From assembly GCA_963580285.1 (NCBI GenBank), contig OY757024.1, forward strand, positions 122,016,045 through 122,080,044: a stretch of DNA of 64,000 bases, read 5' to 3'. Numbering within the stretch: position 1 is the first letter of the stretch; each line of letters starts with the position of its first letter. Source of the DNA: Lucinisca nassula (taxonomy: Eukaryota; Mollusca; Bivalvia; Lucinida; Lucinidae). Below, piece after piece: positions 10,741 through 22,619 of this stretch. The notes under the pieces are model-generated. The model ran no database searches. It had not been told where the DNA came from and saw only the letters and a program-made list of their open reading frames with translations. Both the position numbers and the translations under genes were made by a program.

Positions 10741-11232
10741 ACATAAAACCAGATGACCAATGGTCCTGTACCGCTCACCTTAGAAATGTGTGGGTTCCAT
10801 TTGGTTTCCTAGGATCATCATTTGAATAAACTTTGATTGGCTTGAGTCCCCAATCAAACACACCCAGTTTCATAAAAAATAACAAAGTGGTTCCGAAGAA
10901 AAACAAACAAGAGTTTTTGCCTTTTTCTTTGGGGGGGGGGGGGCTTGACGATCATACTGGTCATGTGACCAAACTCATATTAATTTAATTCCCATTTCCT
11001 TGCCTCTAAATGCTGTTATTTTGAATTTGGTTACAAATGGCCCATTGGTTCTGGTGGAAAATAAGTCTTTATTTTCATAACTGCATGATCTTAGGTCAAG
11101 GTCAAGGAATTGAAAAATCCTGTAGTTTATTTCACTCATTTAGCTAACTGCATCTACCAATTTTCATATCATAGCTAATTTGGTTTTTGAAAATATATGG
11201 TATTGACGTTTTCCAATACAAAATATGTTCTG

Positions 11233-11390
11233 GAAAGAGTTATACTTTGTAAGCAAAAACTACACCACAGAACTTGAAAATATGGAGTGTATATATTTTA
11301 TGGGCCAGACTAGCTAGTTTCGGCCAATTTGCCCTCATCAGTGACCCTCAGATATTTTCAAAATTCGACAATGGAATCAATGATCCGAAA
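11233..11390 (-). mobile_element. Single hammerhead-unit insertion in array R
   Basis: On the minus strand it matches the hammerhead repeat unit: 'gattccattgtcgaa', ribozyme motif, 'cactccatatttt', 'ttctgtggtgta'. It sits inside a satellite monomer, between blocks that are contiguous in sister monomers. Confidence 0.7.
11302..11347 (-). ncRNA. Type I hammerhead ribozyme motif, core intact
   Basis: On the minus strand: stem I gggtca, core ctgatga, stem II gggc/aaatt/ggcc, core gaaa, short stem III cta-gc-tag, cleavage triplet gtc, stem I return tggccc. Stem I pairs over six bases with one G-U pair. Stem II has one mismatch. All conserved core bases are present, so self-cleavage is plausible but untested. 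Confidence 0.75.
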
Positions 11391-13404
11391 AGACTATTAA
11401 ACCAAATTTGACCTTGCCGTAAAATTGATCAAGGTCATGCGAGGTTATTATTTGAACAAACTATGACTTGCTTGAGTCTCCAGTGCAACCTACCAAGTCC
11501 ATTGCTTTAGGAGAAGAAGATTTTCGAAGGCTTGTTAACTTTAATGGGCATAACCGCCATATTGGTATTGTGGCGAAACTCATATTAATTGAGTTTTATT
11601 TCCTTGTGCCTATAAGCTTTCATATGAAGTTTGATTACAAATGGACCAGTCGTTTCTCAGGTAAATAAGTTTTTATATTTACATATTGAATGACATTTGG
11701 CCAAGATCAAATAATGACCTTGACATTAGATTCCTATCTTGTTTCATCCACTTATTTAGCTTACTGCATCTAACAATATGTAAATCACAGGCTGCAATAG
11801 TTTCTGCAAATACAGAGTCTTGTCCTTTTCACATACATAAGTCTATTTGAAAAGTCTATGTGACCATATTTAACCTTGGCGTAAAATTGGTCAAGATTAT
11901 CCAAGAGTTAACATTCGAACAAACAATGATGGTTCGAGTACTCAATGCTACATACCACATTTCACGGCAAATGGCCCACTGGTTCCGGAGGAGAAGATTA
12001 CCTCATATGGGCATGGCGTCCATCTTTATTACGAGACCGAACTCAATTTAATCAATTTTCATTTCCTCATTTCTAAAAGCTTTTATACGCCATTCGGTTA
12101 TAACTGGCCTAGTGGTTTCTGTGGAAAACATTTTTTTTTAAATTTTTATATCTGAATGACCTTTGGCCAATGTCAAGGAATGACACTGGCCTTGAAAACT
12201 TGTATACTATTATCAACTCATTAAGCTTACTGCATCTACTAATTTTCAGATCATAGGCTGGAACAGTATCCGAAAGAAATACTCGGTTTTGACTTTTTCC
12301 TATTCAAAAGTATATGTGACCAAATTTGACCTTGGTGTAAATAGGTCAAGGTCATCTGAGGGTCATCATCTAAACAACTATAAAGGGCCCGAGTCCTAAA
12401 TGCGGCATACCAAGTTTCATGACGATCGGTATACAGGTTCCGGAGAAGAATAGTTTTGAAGGACGTTTATAAAAAAGTTCATATAGAATTTGGTTATAAA
12501 TAGCCCAGTCGTTTCTGAGGAAAACAAGTTTTGTTTTTTTTCTAATTGAATGACCTTGAGCCAAGGTGAAGGAATGACCTTGACCTTGAGTTTTAATGTA
12601 GTTTCATCCAGTCATTAAGTTTACTGCATCAACCAATTATCAGATCACAGGCTGCAACAGTTTCTAAAAAAATCTCAGTTTTGACTTTCTGTCATAGAAA
12701 AGTCTATGTGACCAAATTTTGACATTGGCATAAAATAGGTCCGCGCCATCCGCGGCTCATTATTTAAACAAACTATGATGGCCCCGAGTTGCCAATCCTG
12801 CATACCAAGTTTCATGACAATCGACTTATTGGTTCCGGAGAAGAAGATTTCTGAAGCCTTTTAATTTGTGGGCATAGCGGCCATCATGTTCATGTGACCA
12901 AACTCGAATTAATCAATTTTCGTTTCTTGTTCTTCAAAGCTTTTATATGCAATTTGGTTATAAATGGCCCAGTGGTTTCTTATGAAAACAAATTTTAATT
13001 TTCATATCTAAATGACCTTGTGCCAACGTTAAGGAATGACTTTGACCGTGAATACTCATTTAGTTTCATCCACACATTTAGCATACTGCATCTACCAATT
13101 TTCAAATCACAGGCTGCAATAGTTTCCCCCAAAAATAATCAGTTTTTATTTCTTCCCATGAAAAGGTCTATTGGACAAAATTTGATCTTGGTGTAAAATA
13201 CGTCACGGGCATCCGAAGGCCAATTATTATTACAAACTATGTGGGCCCGAGTCCCACATACTATATACCTCGTTTCATGACAATCGGAGAAGATGTTTGA
13301 AGCTTTTTTGCCTTAAATGGTCATGTCGGCCATCTTGGTCATGTGATTTGCCCCCGCGACCAAACTTATGTTCGACGATCCCATGGATGCCCCAAATAAA
13401 ATTT

Positions 13405-13850
13405 GAAAATTCAGCAAAACAAACCAGAAACCACATTCGCCAAAGTTGTTCAATCACTAACCAGCAAACCTGAAACCAAAGAAACATCAACACAATTCAA
13501 CGAAAAAGATTTTGAAATTAAACCCCATTCTAAAGTTATTACTTCTACTTTTAAACCCAAAACTACATCGTCGCAACCTACTTCTACACATCAATCAAGA
13601 TCGGAAATAAAACCCTCAACTTCACAGACCAGTTCACAAGCACATTCCAAAAATTCAAGCAGATCTCACTCCCGACCCAAATCAGGGACAGCAGATCACA
13701 AAGAAAAAAAACCGCAAAGAAAAACATAAAGGATCAAACCCAAATAGTAAAGTGGCGTCGGCTGGTCCAGTCAAATTGGCAAATCAGTACGGCACCCTTG
13801 AGGACATGGAACTGGAGGTGGACTCCTCCATGTTGTCTCAAAGTAATAGA
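13405..13850 (+). pseudogene. LINE ORF1 C-terminal remnant
   Basis: A Ser/Thr/Lys/Gln-rich low-complexity stretch starts with AKVVQSLTSKPE. After a frame change in the A run near 13704 it continues to the end VDSSMLSQSNR and a TAA at about 13851. The ATG at 13403 spans the target duplication, so it belongs to the insertion site and is not the real start. No zinc knuckle or RNA-binding fold is visible in what remains. By position, 5' of the endonuclease ORF, it is the tail of the nucleic-acid-binding ORF1 protein. Confidence 0.6.
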
Positions 13851-13897
13851 TAATATAAGGATTAAATTCCTTATTTTAATCTTCTCTCCATTTAATC

Positions 13898-15433
13898 GTG
13901 GATAAGAAATCAATACTACAATGGAATTGTCGAGGACTGAAAGCCAATTTTAACGAACTTTTAATTTTATCTACACTTTTTTCTCCCAATGTCATTTGTC
14001 TCCAAGAAACTTTTTTGAAAACTACAGATAATATTAATTTCAAAGGTTACAGTATGTACAATCATATCACTACGGATACTCAGAAGGCACCAGGAGGTAC
14101 ATCAATCCTGGTAAAATCTGACGTTCCTCATAGGAAAATAGATGTAAACACTAATTTACAAGCTGTTGCTGTAAACGTCACTTTATCCAAATCCATAACG
14201 ATTTGTTCTGTCTACCTTCCACCTCATTATAATTTTTCTAAACAGGATTTAGAAAATTTAACTAATCAATTACCTAGTCCTTATATATTATTAGGAGTCT
14301 TTTATAGTCAGAGAAAATTATGGGGTTGCTCGGATACAAATGACAAAGGAGAAATCATAGAAAATTTTATTGCTGAAAATGATTTATGTTTATTTAACGA
14401 TAAACAACCAACATATCTTCATTCTCCCACAAGAAATTATTTTGCTTTAGATCTTTCAATTTGCTCTCCAAATATTTATCTAGATTTTGATTGGTCGGTT
14501 GTGGACGATCTCCATGGGAGCGATCATTTTCCGATAGTAATTGAAGAAATTGTATCGACCCATGAGGATCGTCACCCAAGATGGAATTTGAATAAAGCAA
14601 ATTGGGAAAAGTTTAATCAATTATGTGATAAAAAACTCGACCCTGAACTTTTTACAACTGCAAGTGATATACAAGATTTTACTGATGAATTGATTGATAT
14701 TGCTGAAAAATGTATTCCTAAATCCTCGACTTTTTCAAAAAGAAACAAACCTTGGTTTAATGATGAAGTTAAAACTTCAATCAATAAAAGAAAATCTGCA
14801 TTACGAAAATTCAATAAACAACCAACAAAAGAAAATCTTATCCATGCCAAACATATGCGAGCTAAAGCTCGCAAAACAATAAAATCGGCCAAAAAAGCAT
14901 CTTGGCAGCAATACGTCTCCAAACTGAATACCAGAACACCAACTAAGAAAATATGGGACATGATTCGAAAAATTAGTGGCAAAAACAAATCAAATAAACA
15001 TGTCCATATCAAATCGAACGGAAATATATGTTCAACGGCTAAAGACATTTCCAATGCCTTGGGGGAAAATTTTCAGAAAAACTCCTCTAGCTTAAATTAT
15101 TCAGAAAATTTCCAAAATATTAAACAAGAACAAGAAAGAAAGAATTTAAATTTTTCCTCATTAAATCATGAAACATATAATTTACCTTTCACTACTAAAG
15201 AATTATTAGATGCTCTCCATAAATCTCATGATACTGCTGTTGGTATTGACGACATACACTATCAAATTTTAAAACATTTACCCAACAAGGCATTGGAAAC
15301 ATTATTAAATATTCTAAATGATATTTGGTTCACTGGAAAATTCCCTGAAAACTGGAGAAAAGCTACCATTATTCCTATTCCGAAACCTAATAAAGATCAT
15401 ACTGAACCACTAATTACAGACCTATTGCTTTGA
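13898..15433 (+). pseudogene. LINE ORF2: endonuclease and N-terminal RT
   Basis: Residues ~1-220 form an exonuclease-endonuclease-phosphatase type domain: LQWNCRGL (Asn), CLQETF (Glu) and the final SDHFPI (Asp-His) are present. The central GDFN motif reads GVFY, so a catalytic Asp and the neighbouring Asn are lost. Residues ~220-430 are a lysine-rich linker, and the RT begins with GIDDIHYQILKHLP and FPENWRKATIIPIPKP. The frame is lost near 15415 by a single-base change and the RT continues in the next frame (15430-16734). In an active element the endonuclease would nick the target and prime reverse transcription. Confidence 0.9.
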
Positions 15434-16734
15434 CAAGTTGCTTATGTAAAACAATGGACAGAATGATTAATGATAGGTTGATTTGGTTCTTAGAATCAAA
15501 CCAGCTTATCGCTAAATTTCAAGCTGGTTTTAGAAAAAAAAGCTCTACTAATGATCATTTGATTCGCTTAGAATCATTTATACGTGATGCCTTCATCAAA
15601 AACGAACATGTCGTAGCTGTATTCTTTGACCTAGAAAAGGCCTATGATACGACTTGGAAATATGGCATCATGAAAGATTTACACAACTTGGGCCTTAAAG
15701 GCCGATTGCCACTTTTTGTTCAAAATTTCTTGTCCGATCGAACATTCGATGTTCGCATAGGGAATACATTATCGGACACATTTGATCAAGAACAAGGTGT
15801 ACCACAAGGTAGTATTTTATCACCAACCTTGTTCAGCATAAAAATTAATAATATAGTTAAATGTGTAAAAGACCCAGATTGTTCGCTTTTTGTTGACGAT
15901 TTTGGAATTTTTTATCGTTCCAAAAATATGGAAACCATTGAATTTAAACTCCAAAGGTGTTTAAATAATATAGAAACTTGGGCAACAAAAAATGGTTTTA
16001 AATTTTCTAAAACAAAAACTCAGTGTGTTCATTTCTGCCAAATACGCAAGTTGCATTTAGATCCTGTACTGACTATATACGGCAGTCCAATTCCAGTCGT
16101 CACTGAGGCGAAGTTTTTGGGTCTTTTATTTGATAGCAAATTGTCTTTTATTCCTCATATCAAAGCTTTGAAAGCTAAATGTTTAAAAGCTCTTGATATT
16201 CTTAAAGTCCTGTCCAGTTCCGACTGGGGAGGAGATCGCACTGTTCTTTTAAATCTTTATAGATCTTTAATTCGTTCCAAATTGGACTATGGTTCCATAG
16301 TCTATGGATCTGCTAGGAAATCTTATTTAAAATCTTTGGATACTATACATCATCAAGGTTTACGTCTAGCAATAGGTGCATTTCGCACTTCACCTATTGA
16401 AAGTCTTTATGCTGAATCAAATGAACCATCACTTTATGTAAGAAGAGAGAAATTGTCTCTTCAATATGCTACCAAATTAGCTGCTAATCCACGAAATTCA
16501 GCATATGACTCGGTTTTTAATCCAAATTATGAAAGATTCTACAATAACAAACCATCTGCTATAAAACCTCTTGGCCTCAGAATAAAACCGTTACTCGAAG
16601 AGGCCAATATAAATATTCAAAATATACAATCGTTCTCTTTTCCATCGAAAGAACCATGGGTGTTGAAACCACCAAGGATAATTTTAGATTTGAAAAAAAA
16701 TAAAAAAATCCGAAGTAGAATCTCATATATTTAA
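15430..16734 (+). pseudogene. LINE ORF2: reverse transcriptase
   Basis: Continues the RT in the shifted frame. Visible blocks are TSCLCKTMDRMINDRL, AGFRKKSSTNDHL, FFDLEKAYDTTW (first catalytic Asp), GVPQGSILSPTLFS, and LFVDDFGIF, the F-V-D-D catalytic pair, followed by the thumb region FLGLLFDSKLSF. All three polymerase aspartates are intact. The frame is lost again in a run of A residues near 16700, and RNase H follows in another frame. The ATG at 15430 is internal and not a genuine start. Confidence 0.92.
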
Positions 16735-16754
16735 GAACGAATTTTTAGAAATCA

Positions 16755-17572
16755 AATCCAATTTTAAACATCACATTCCCATTTACACTGACGGTTCGAA
16801 ACAGGATGAGAAAGTTGCTTGTTCTGTCATTAGTCCGAATTTCACTGATAGCATTAGATTACCCGATAATAGCTCAATTTTTACTGCTGAAGCGAAAGCA
16901 ATTGATATCGCACTCTGTCATATTAGAGATCAGTATGAAAAACAATTTATCATTTTTTCAGATTCTCTTTCAGTTCTAAAGGCTCTTAAAGATCAACAGC
17001 ACAAAAATCCCTTAATTCAACAAATTTTAAGAAAATTCCACTATCTTTCTCTCTCCAAGGAGATTATTTTCTGCTGGATTCCCAGTCACATCAATATTCG
17101 TGGAAATGAGTTGGCGGATTTAGAAGCTAAATCTGCTTTATCTTTGAATGTTATAAATTTTAAAATTCCCTTTTCAGATTTTAAATCTAACATTAATAAA
17201 TATATCAAAAACAAATGTCAATTTATTTGGGAAAAAGAAACCGATAATAAATTATTCAAAATAGAACCTAATTTTCACAGTAAATGCTCTTTTTCAAATT
17301 ACAGTAGGAAAGACCAGACTAAAATTACCAGATGCCGTATTGGACACACAAGACTCACTCATTCTTACATATTACAAAACGAACAAGCACCTTTCTGTGT
17401 ATCTTGTAACGAACCGTTCACAGTTAATCACTTTCTCATTTCATGTGTAGAATTTTATCATATCCGCTCAAAATATTTTAATGTTACAACAATGAAAGAT
17501 CTTTTTAAAGACATACCATCTTATCAATTAATAAATTTTCTTAAAGAAATCGGACTTTTTAACAAACTGTAA
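16755..17572 (+). pseudogene. LINE ORF2: RNase H and C-terminal zinc knuckle
   Basis: IPIYTDGSKQ carries the first RNase H aspartate, FTAEAKAIDIAL the glutamate, IIFSDSLSVLKAL the next aspartate, and WIPSHINIRGNELAD the SH and final Asp. The C-terminal segment contains a C-x2-C-x7-H-x4-C knuckle (CVSCNEPFTVNHFLISC). Endonuclease, RT, RNase H and this terminal knuckle together fit the I-like LINE group. The stop is TAA at 17570-17572, with ~120 bp of 3' UTR before the ccatcc tail. Confidence 0.88.
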
Positions 17573-17692
17573 TCATTAATATTTTAACTCTTAAACTTCA
17601 ATAACAATTTTATATCTAATACCTAATTATTTTTAGACGCTATATGCCCTATTAGGGTTGAGCGTCTTTAAACAAAATAGCCATCCATCCAT

Positions 17693-17965
17693 CCAAATAA
17701 AATTTTGACTTCAATTCGCACAGTGTTTTCGGAGGAGATATCTAAAAATGTTGACAGACGACAGGCAGACGACAGAAAACGGATCCTTGCCATACCATAA
17801 GCTCTCCTATGAGCCTTTGAATCCCTTTAGCTAAAACCTCCACAGTTTTCTGCTCTGAGTTATAGACCTTGCTTCGATGGTACTAACGGATAAAGTAACA
17901 AAAAACAAACAAGAGGCCACGATGACCCTGTATCGCTCACCTGTGACCAGAAGATCATAAGCGAT
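17693..17965. repeat. End of array R and start of the next array
   Basis: Array R resumes after the LINE and ends with 'gacagacgacaggcagacga' and a 'gctctcctatgagc' sequence. A new array head 'cctgtatcgctcacctg' follows at about 17927, then an A run at 17979. Confidence 0.6.
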
Positions 17966-18242
17966 GTTTAGAAGAAGAAAAAAAAAAAAAAAAAACAGAA
18001 AAAGAAACTGTAAGCGAAGGCAAGACGTGTAGTGCAGTTTATATTTTACTTTTGGTCCTTTGAGATCAGCGTGAATATTCTGAGAAATCGGAAATAAATT
18101 ATTGGTTAAGACTCATATTCTAGACAGGTTTTTAATTATTTGGACCCCATTTTGATTTATATCAGTCCTTGAATCGACTGCCTATTCGAAATTCGCAAAA
18201 TTGCAGTATGTTTCCTCTGGCTTTCTTTGCCGGATCATTACA

Positions 18243-18288
18243 GGGTCACTGATAAGGCTTTATTAGCCGAAACTACGTAGTATGACCC
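18243..18288 (+). ncRNA. Hammerhead motif, G8 changed
   Basis: Stem I strands gggtca and tgaccc pair perfectly, stem II is ggct/ttatt/agcc, then gaaa, cta-cg-tag, and cleavage triplet gta. The core reads ctgataa where ctgatga is expected, changing conserved G8 to A; this should disable cleavage. Confidence 0.75.
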
Positions 18289-18625
18289 ATCTTCTTTCTT
18301 ATGAATGTTTTCATTGCTCTTAAAAGAACTCATTATTAATTTTCATTTGCCTTCACTGCAGCTGGTGTTGTGCCGTGTGGCGGCCGTAAAACGTCTCCCC
18401 GTACATCGACCATAGTGCAGTTTATATTTTACTTTTGGTCTTTTGAGATCAGGGTGAATATTCTGAGAAATCGGAAATAAATTATTGGTTTAGACTCAAA
18501 TTCTAGACAGGTTTTTAACTATTTGTGCCCCATTTTGATTTAGATCAGTCTTTGAATCGACTGCCTATTCGAAATTCGCAAAATTGCAGTATGTTTTCTC
18601 TGGCTTTCTTTGCCGGATCATTACA

Positions 18626-18671
18626 AGGTCATTGATGAGGCTTTTTTAGCCGAAACTACGTAGTATGACCC
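18626..18671 (+). ncRNA. Hammerhead motif, C3 changed
   Basis: Sister copy with core ttgatga (C3 to T), stem II ggct/ttttt/agcc, gaaa, the same stem III and gta. One outer stem I pair is lost. A U3-G8 wobble may leave little activity. Confidence 0.75.
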
Positions 18672-18784
18672 ATCTTCTTTCTTATGAATGTTTTCATTGC
18701 TCTTAAAGGAACTCATTATTGATTTTTATTTGTTAAACTTGTTGATATAAAAATATCTTCAAAGATAACGGATTTCCAATATAG

Positions 18785-20060
18785 TTGGACCATTTGAAAC
18801 CATGGTCAGAGTCATATTTGGCCCTACGGCTATTATTTGAAAATATAGGTAGAGAGCCACTAGATAAAGCTTCATACCAAATATTAAAGACCTGGACCTT
18901 CTGGTTTCAGCGGTTTAAAGGTTTACCCTGTATAAGTATATGTAAAACTAGTGGGCCCCGGGGTCGGGCCATTCTCCCCCAAGGATATGACTTGAAAAAC
19001 CTAGATAGAAGTCAACTATATGAAGCGTCATATCAAATATCAAAGATATTGGCCTTCTGGTGGCAGACAGCAAGATTTTTTAAAGGTTTTTTACAAAAGT
19101 AAATATAAAACATTAGGGTCCTTGGGTTGGGCCATATTTTGGCACCAAGATAATAATTTGAACAATCTTGGTAGGGGTCCACTAGGTGAAGTTTCATACC
19201 AAATATAAAAGACCTCAGCGTTCTTGTTTCAGACGAGAATGTTTTTTTATAAAACTATGTAAAACACTTGGACCCCGGGGTTGGGCCATTTTTGGCCCCA
19301 AGTTTATGACTTGAAAAACCTTGGTAGTCAACTAGATAATAGAAGTACAGGCAATGATGAAAGCGTAATATCAAATATCAAAATTATGGTTGCAGACAAC
19401 AAGATTTTTAAAGGTTTTCCCTAACAAAAGTCAATATAAACTATGTGGTCCCTGGGGGGGAGGGGTACATATTTGGCCCCAATACAATAATTTGAACAAT
19501 CTTGGTAGGGGTCCACTAGGTGAAGTTTCATACCAAATATCAAAGTCCTCGGCGTTTTGGTTTCAGACGAGAAGACAACTAAAGGTTTTCCTTATAAATA
19601 TCTGTAAAATATTTGGACTCCAGGGCCTGGCCACATATGGCCCCGTCACGAAAACTCGCCTATATAATTTTGAACCCTCGAACCTCACTTTTGTAAAGTA
19701 AAACTGGGGTTTAAGGGGGTATAACTTATTTTAATATTTCTTTTCTAAAATATGGATTGTTGGCACTCGTTAGCACCGCCTCGATTAGTCGGTGCTAACT
19801 AGTACCCAAAGTCTATATTTTGAGCATAAATAAGAAAAATATCAAAATTTTTCATCTTAAAATTTCACTTTTTTCGGCGATAAAGGTTACAGCGGTTTTG
19901 TATAGGTGTGTTTGCGAAATGACACGGCTATAATTTGAACAATCTTGATAGAGATCCAAGAAATGAAATTCCATACTAAATATCAAAGACCTGGGCCTTG
20001 TGGATTTAGAGAAGAAGATTTCTTTAAGTTTTAAGTTATAATATCTCCTGTGACCTAGAT
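18785..20060. repeat. Array F, ~165-bp satellite monomers
   Basis: Units repeat 'ggtaggggtccactaggtga' and 'catacc/aaatatcaaagacc' blocks near 18846, 19006, 19167, 19505 and 19945. Open frames here are translations of satellite. The array closes near 20390-20470 with gacggacgg-type repeats and 'aggtgagct', the complement of the usual array head. Confidence 0.8.
19749..19808. repeat. Family J hairpin
   Basis: ggcactcgttagcaccgcc pairs with ggtgctaactagtacc around a short loop, interrupting array F. An AT-rich tail with 'aataagaaaaat' follows, as in other copies. Confidence 0.6.
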
Positions 20061-20067
20061 GCTAAAT

Positions 20068-20230
20068 AGACCGATATCGAGGTGTGTCCTTGGACAAGAC
20101 ACGTAATAACACTGCCTCACTCCACCAGGTGTAAATGGGTAGCAGTGGTGTAATAGTCACTGCCTCTCTCGCGCGCGCGTGAAAACATCCGGAATGAGTG
20201 TTCGAGAGCGATTGAAGCTTCCATCGCAAT
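20068..20230 (+). mobile_element. V-domain-like SINE fragment
   Basis: Contains 'tccttggacaagacac' and 'cactccaccaggtgtaaatg', blocks typical of widespread SINE central and 3' domains, and ends in an A-rich taa-containing tail. No tRNA head is seen. Confidence 0.5.
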
Positions 20231-20597
20231 CGAACTAAAATAAATAAGTATAAACTAAAACTAAATAGACCGAAACCATTTGAATAACTCTGAAAGAGGA
20301 CAAACTATGAATCATTCCTGTGAATTTGGTTCAGATTTCGATCCGTGGTTCAGGCGAAGATGTCGTTTGAAGCAATCGTTTAAGGACAGACGGACGGACG
20401 CACGCACTGACGACGGACGACAGACAAAATGTGATCACTGAAGCTCACCTTGTAGCTATTAGATAGGTGAGCTAAAACAGAAATATATAGACAACTAGCA
20501 AAATTACGTTATCAATATGTTTATTACTCCATATTCAGCACTGCGTCTGTATCACTCATCTATCCTGCAATTGAAGGAATTATCTATTTAGCATATA

Positions 20598-20834
20598 TCA
20601 AAACCACACGTATATAGAAATAATATCTCGCACACCAGATATGGAAATACTGGATTTTACAATGCCCACAGAGGATCTCCTACCCTTAAAAATCTCAGTT
20701 ATATGATAGTGAATTGTCATATATGACGTCGTCAAGACTGGCGTTACTGCATGAAACCTGGTATCATTAAAAGTCACGAATGTGCCATCATAATATGACT
20801 GCGATTCCGAAAAAGCAAATATACAAATACACAC
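20598..20834 (-). other. Unassigned open frame, possible exon
   Basis: A 78-residue frame with no recognised domain. On the minus strand an 'acattag' acceptor-like site precedes it and an 'aagggtagga' donor-like site lies inside it. Either chance or a single exon; nothing else nearby supports a gene. The rest of 20470-21160 has only a family J half-hairpin at 20926-20966. Confidence 0.15.
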
Positions 20835-20925
20835 TAATGTTTATCGCCGAAACAAATAAACGAGAATTTTACGATTAAAAATTGTGATACCTTGTATTTT
20901 TACTTATTTTAAAATATAGATAGTA

Positions 20926-20966
20926 GGTCCTCGCGCGGTTCTAACGAGTACCCTCAATCTATATTT
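20926..20966. repeat. Family J half-hairpin
   Basis: Right half of the hairpin (gcggttctaacgagtaccc), followed by the usual 'gcagaaataa' tail. Confidence 0.5.
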
Positions 20967-21359
20967 AGGGCAGAAATAAAGAAAATAAGGTTTACCGCTG
21001 TTTTTGTTTGTTTGTTCGTTTTTCATCATGGAACTTTAAAATTCCGCCAGCGAGATTCGAATGAATTATCTTTCGCGGAATAAATAAATGCTAGTTGTTT
21101 CACATATCGTTTAAACTTTAATCATTTAATATGACAGATATGCTAAAAATATGCTGAAAAATGTATACAGCTATTTCGGGTCTGCTAGAACAGTTAAGAT
21201 TGTGACAACGAACAAGCTTGTTAAAGCGAACAATGCTTTGAACAATTGGAACCTGATCTGTTTCTTCTTCCCGTATAAGGACAGTAATCCATAGCTGGAA
21301 TGCACTTTGGCCAGTGTTGGTTTGGGCAAGACAGTCACATCTCCCAAGGCTGCACAGTT

Positions 21360-22578
21360 AAAGCGTTCCATGTATATACAACTAAAACTATGTACACCCG
21401 CTAGCTGTCTACGCTGAGGGCAGAGGAGGGGCTGCTACCTGTGTGTGGAGGGCAGCCTTGAAGTTCTCGAAGTCAGATGTGTCTGTAATGCTTGTTGGCA
21501 GCTTGTTCCAGTCATGAATGGTTCTTGGGAAGAAGGACTGTTTGTACACGGTCACGTTTGTGTAAGGTTGGAATAGCCTTTTTGAGCCCCTTGTACGGCG
21601 ATCATTGTGTCTGACAATATAGAAAGCTTCAGGGATTTAAACCAGACTGTGGATAGCCTTGAACAGCATGATGAGACGCAGTATCTGTCGGCGGTCTTGC
21701 AGTTGTTCCCAGCCGAGTGCAGTGACCATTGCTGTAACACATCCTGGTGTCCTGTCCTTGCAGTTATTGCAGGCGAAGCGGGCTGCTCGACGCTGGACCT
21801 TGTCTAGGTGGTTGATGTCTTCGGCTTTGTATGGGTCCCATGCTGAAGCGGCGTATTCCATGGATGGACGGACCATGGTTTTGTATGTGGTCTCTCTTAC
21901 TTCCCTGCTACAGTCTCTCAAATTACGATGGAGGACACCCAGGGTTCTTGAAGCTTTGGCTGCAGTAGCTTGCGTGTGCTTACTCCACTGAAGGTCTTCA
22001 CTTAGGGTCACACCGAGGTACTTGCTACTGTCGACGACTTGGAGGCGTTGGCCATGGAGAAAGTAGTAAGTCTCTCGTCGATGCTGTATACTCGTAGTAA
22101 TCCTAAGTACAGAACACTTCTCTGGGTAAAAGCTCATTTGCCACTTGGATTCCCTATCCTCGAGGGCTGTGAGGTCTTATTGTAGCTTGGTGGCGTCCTC
22201 GTCACTGCGGATATGCTTGAACAGTAGAGTGTCATCCGCGAAAAGGTTTGCTTGGGAGGACCGTCAAACAGAGGGAAGGTCGTTTATATAGACTAGGAAA
22301 AGGAGAGGACCTAGCACTGTACCTTGTGGGACTCCTGAAAGTACCTCTAGTTTCTCTGAAATGCTCTCCTCTACTATGACCTGCTGGGTTCTGTTGTTCA
22401 GGAAAGAAGTGATCCAATGTAATGTACTGTTCCGAATACCATAGAAGTGTAATTTATGAAGGAGTCGCTGGAGAGGTACTTTATCGAAGGCTTTAGCAAA
22501 ATCTAGCAGTTTTACATCGACTTGATCTGTTCCAGATTTCAGTTTCTTGGCTATGCTGTTTGGTAGAGAGATGCAATC
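21360..22578 (-). pseudogene. Jockey/CR1-like LINE reverse transcriptase
   Basis: On the minus strand the RT starts mid-domain with LLDFAKAFDKVPLQRLLHKL (motif A Asp), then SGVPQGTVLGPLLFLVYINDL, then LFADDTLLF (catalytic pair intact), then the thumb KYLGVTLSEDLQWSKH and the conserved tail VQRRAARFACNN. Stops interrupt it after INDLPSV and near 22175, and the last C-terminal segment is scrambled. The 5' end is cut off, next to a run of 20 or more A residues on this strand (22579-22603). Down to about 21160 lies probable 3' UTR. The element lacks its endonuclease and ORF1. Confidence 0.88.
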
Positions 22579-22619
22579 TTTTTTTTTTTTTTTTTTTTTT
22601 TTTTCAAAATGAAGTATCA

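Larger units (their letters stand above)
10750..13404. repeat. Array R, ~460-bp satellite monomers
   Basis: Blocks such as 'ccaaatttgaccttgg' start at about 11399, 11862, 12316, 12709 and 13173, giving spacings of 463, 454, 393 and 464 bp. It opens with a 'cctgtaccgctcacc' sequence, shared with other arrays here. The LINE at 13405-17692 interrupts it, and it ends near 17830 after the insertion. Confidence 0.85.
13405..17692 (+). mobile_element. LINE of the I-like group (EN-RT-RNase H), 5'-truncated
   Basis: A 4288-bp insertion flanked by 13-bp copies of ccaaataaaattt (13392-13404 and 17693-17705), lying inside satellite array R. It carries the end of ORF1, an apurinic-type endonuclease, RT, RNase H and a C-terminal zinc knuckle. 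The 3' end is a ccatccatccatcc tail rather than poly(A). The element is truncated within ORF1 and carries frameshifts near 13700, 15415 and 16700. Confidence 0.92.
18005..18740 (+). repeat. Two tandem 383-bp hammerhead repeat units
   Basis: The blocks 'agtgcagtttatattttact' start at 18031 and 18414, a period of 383 bp. The copies differ at only a few sites. The junction carries 'gtgtggcggccgtaaaacgt', the same unit start as in the 226-bp units at 57994. Each copy contains one ribozyme motif. Confidence 0.9.

Noticed and set aside
13403..13729. ATG at 13403 as a gene start
   Set aside because: The ATG straddles the LINE target duplication and is not part of the element.
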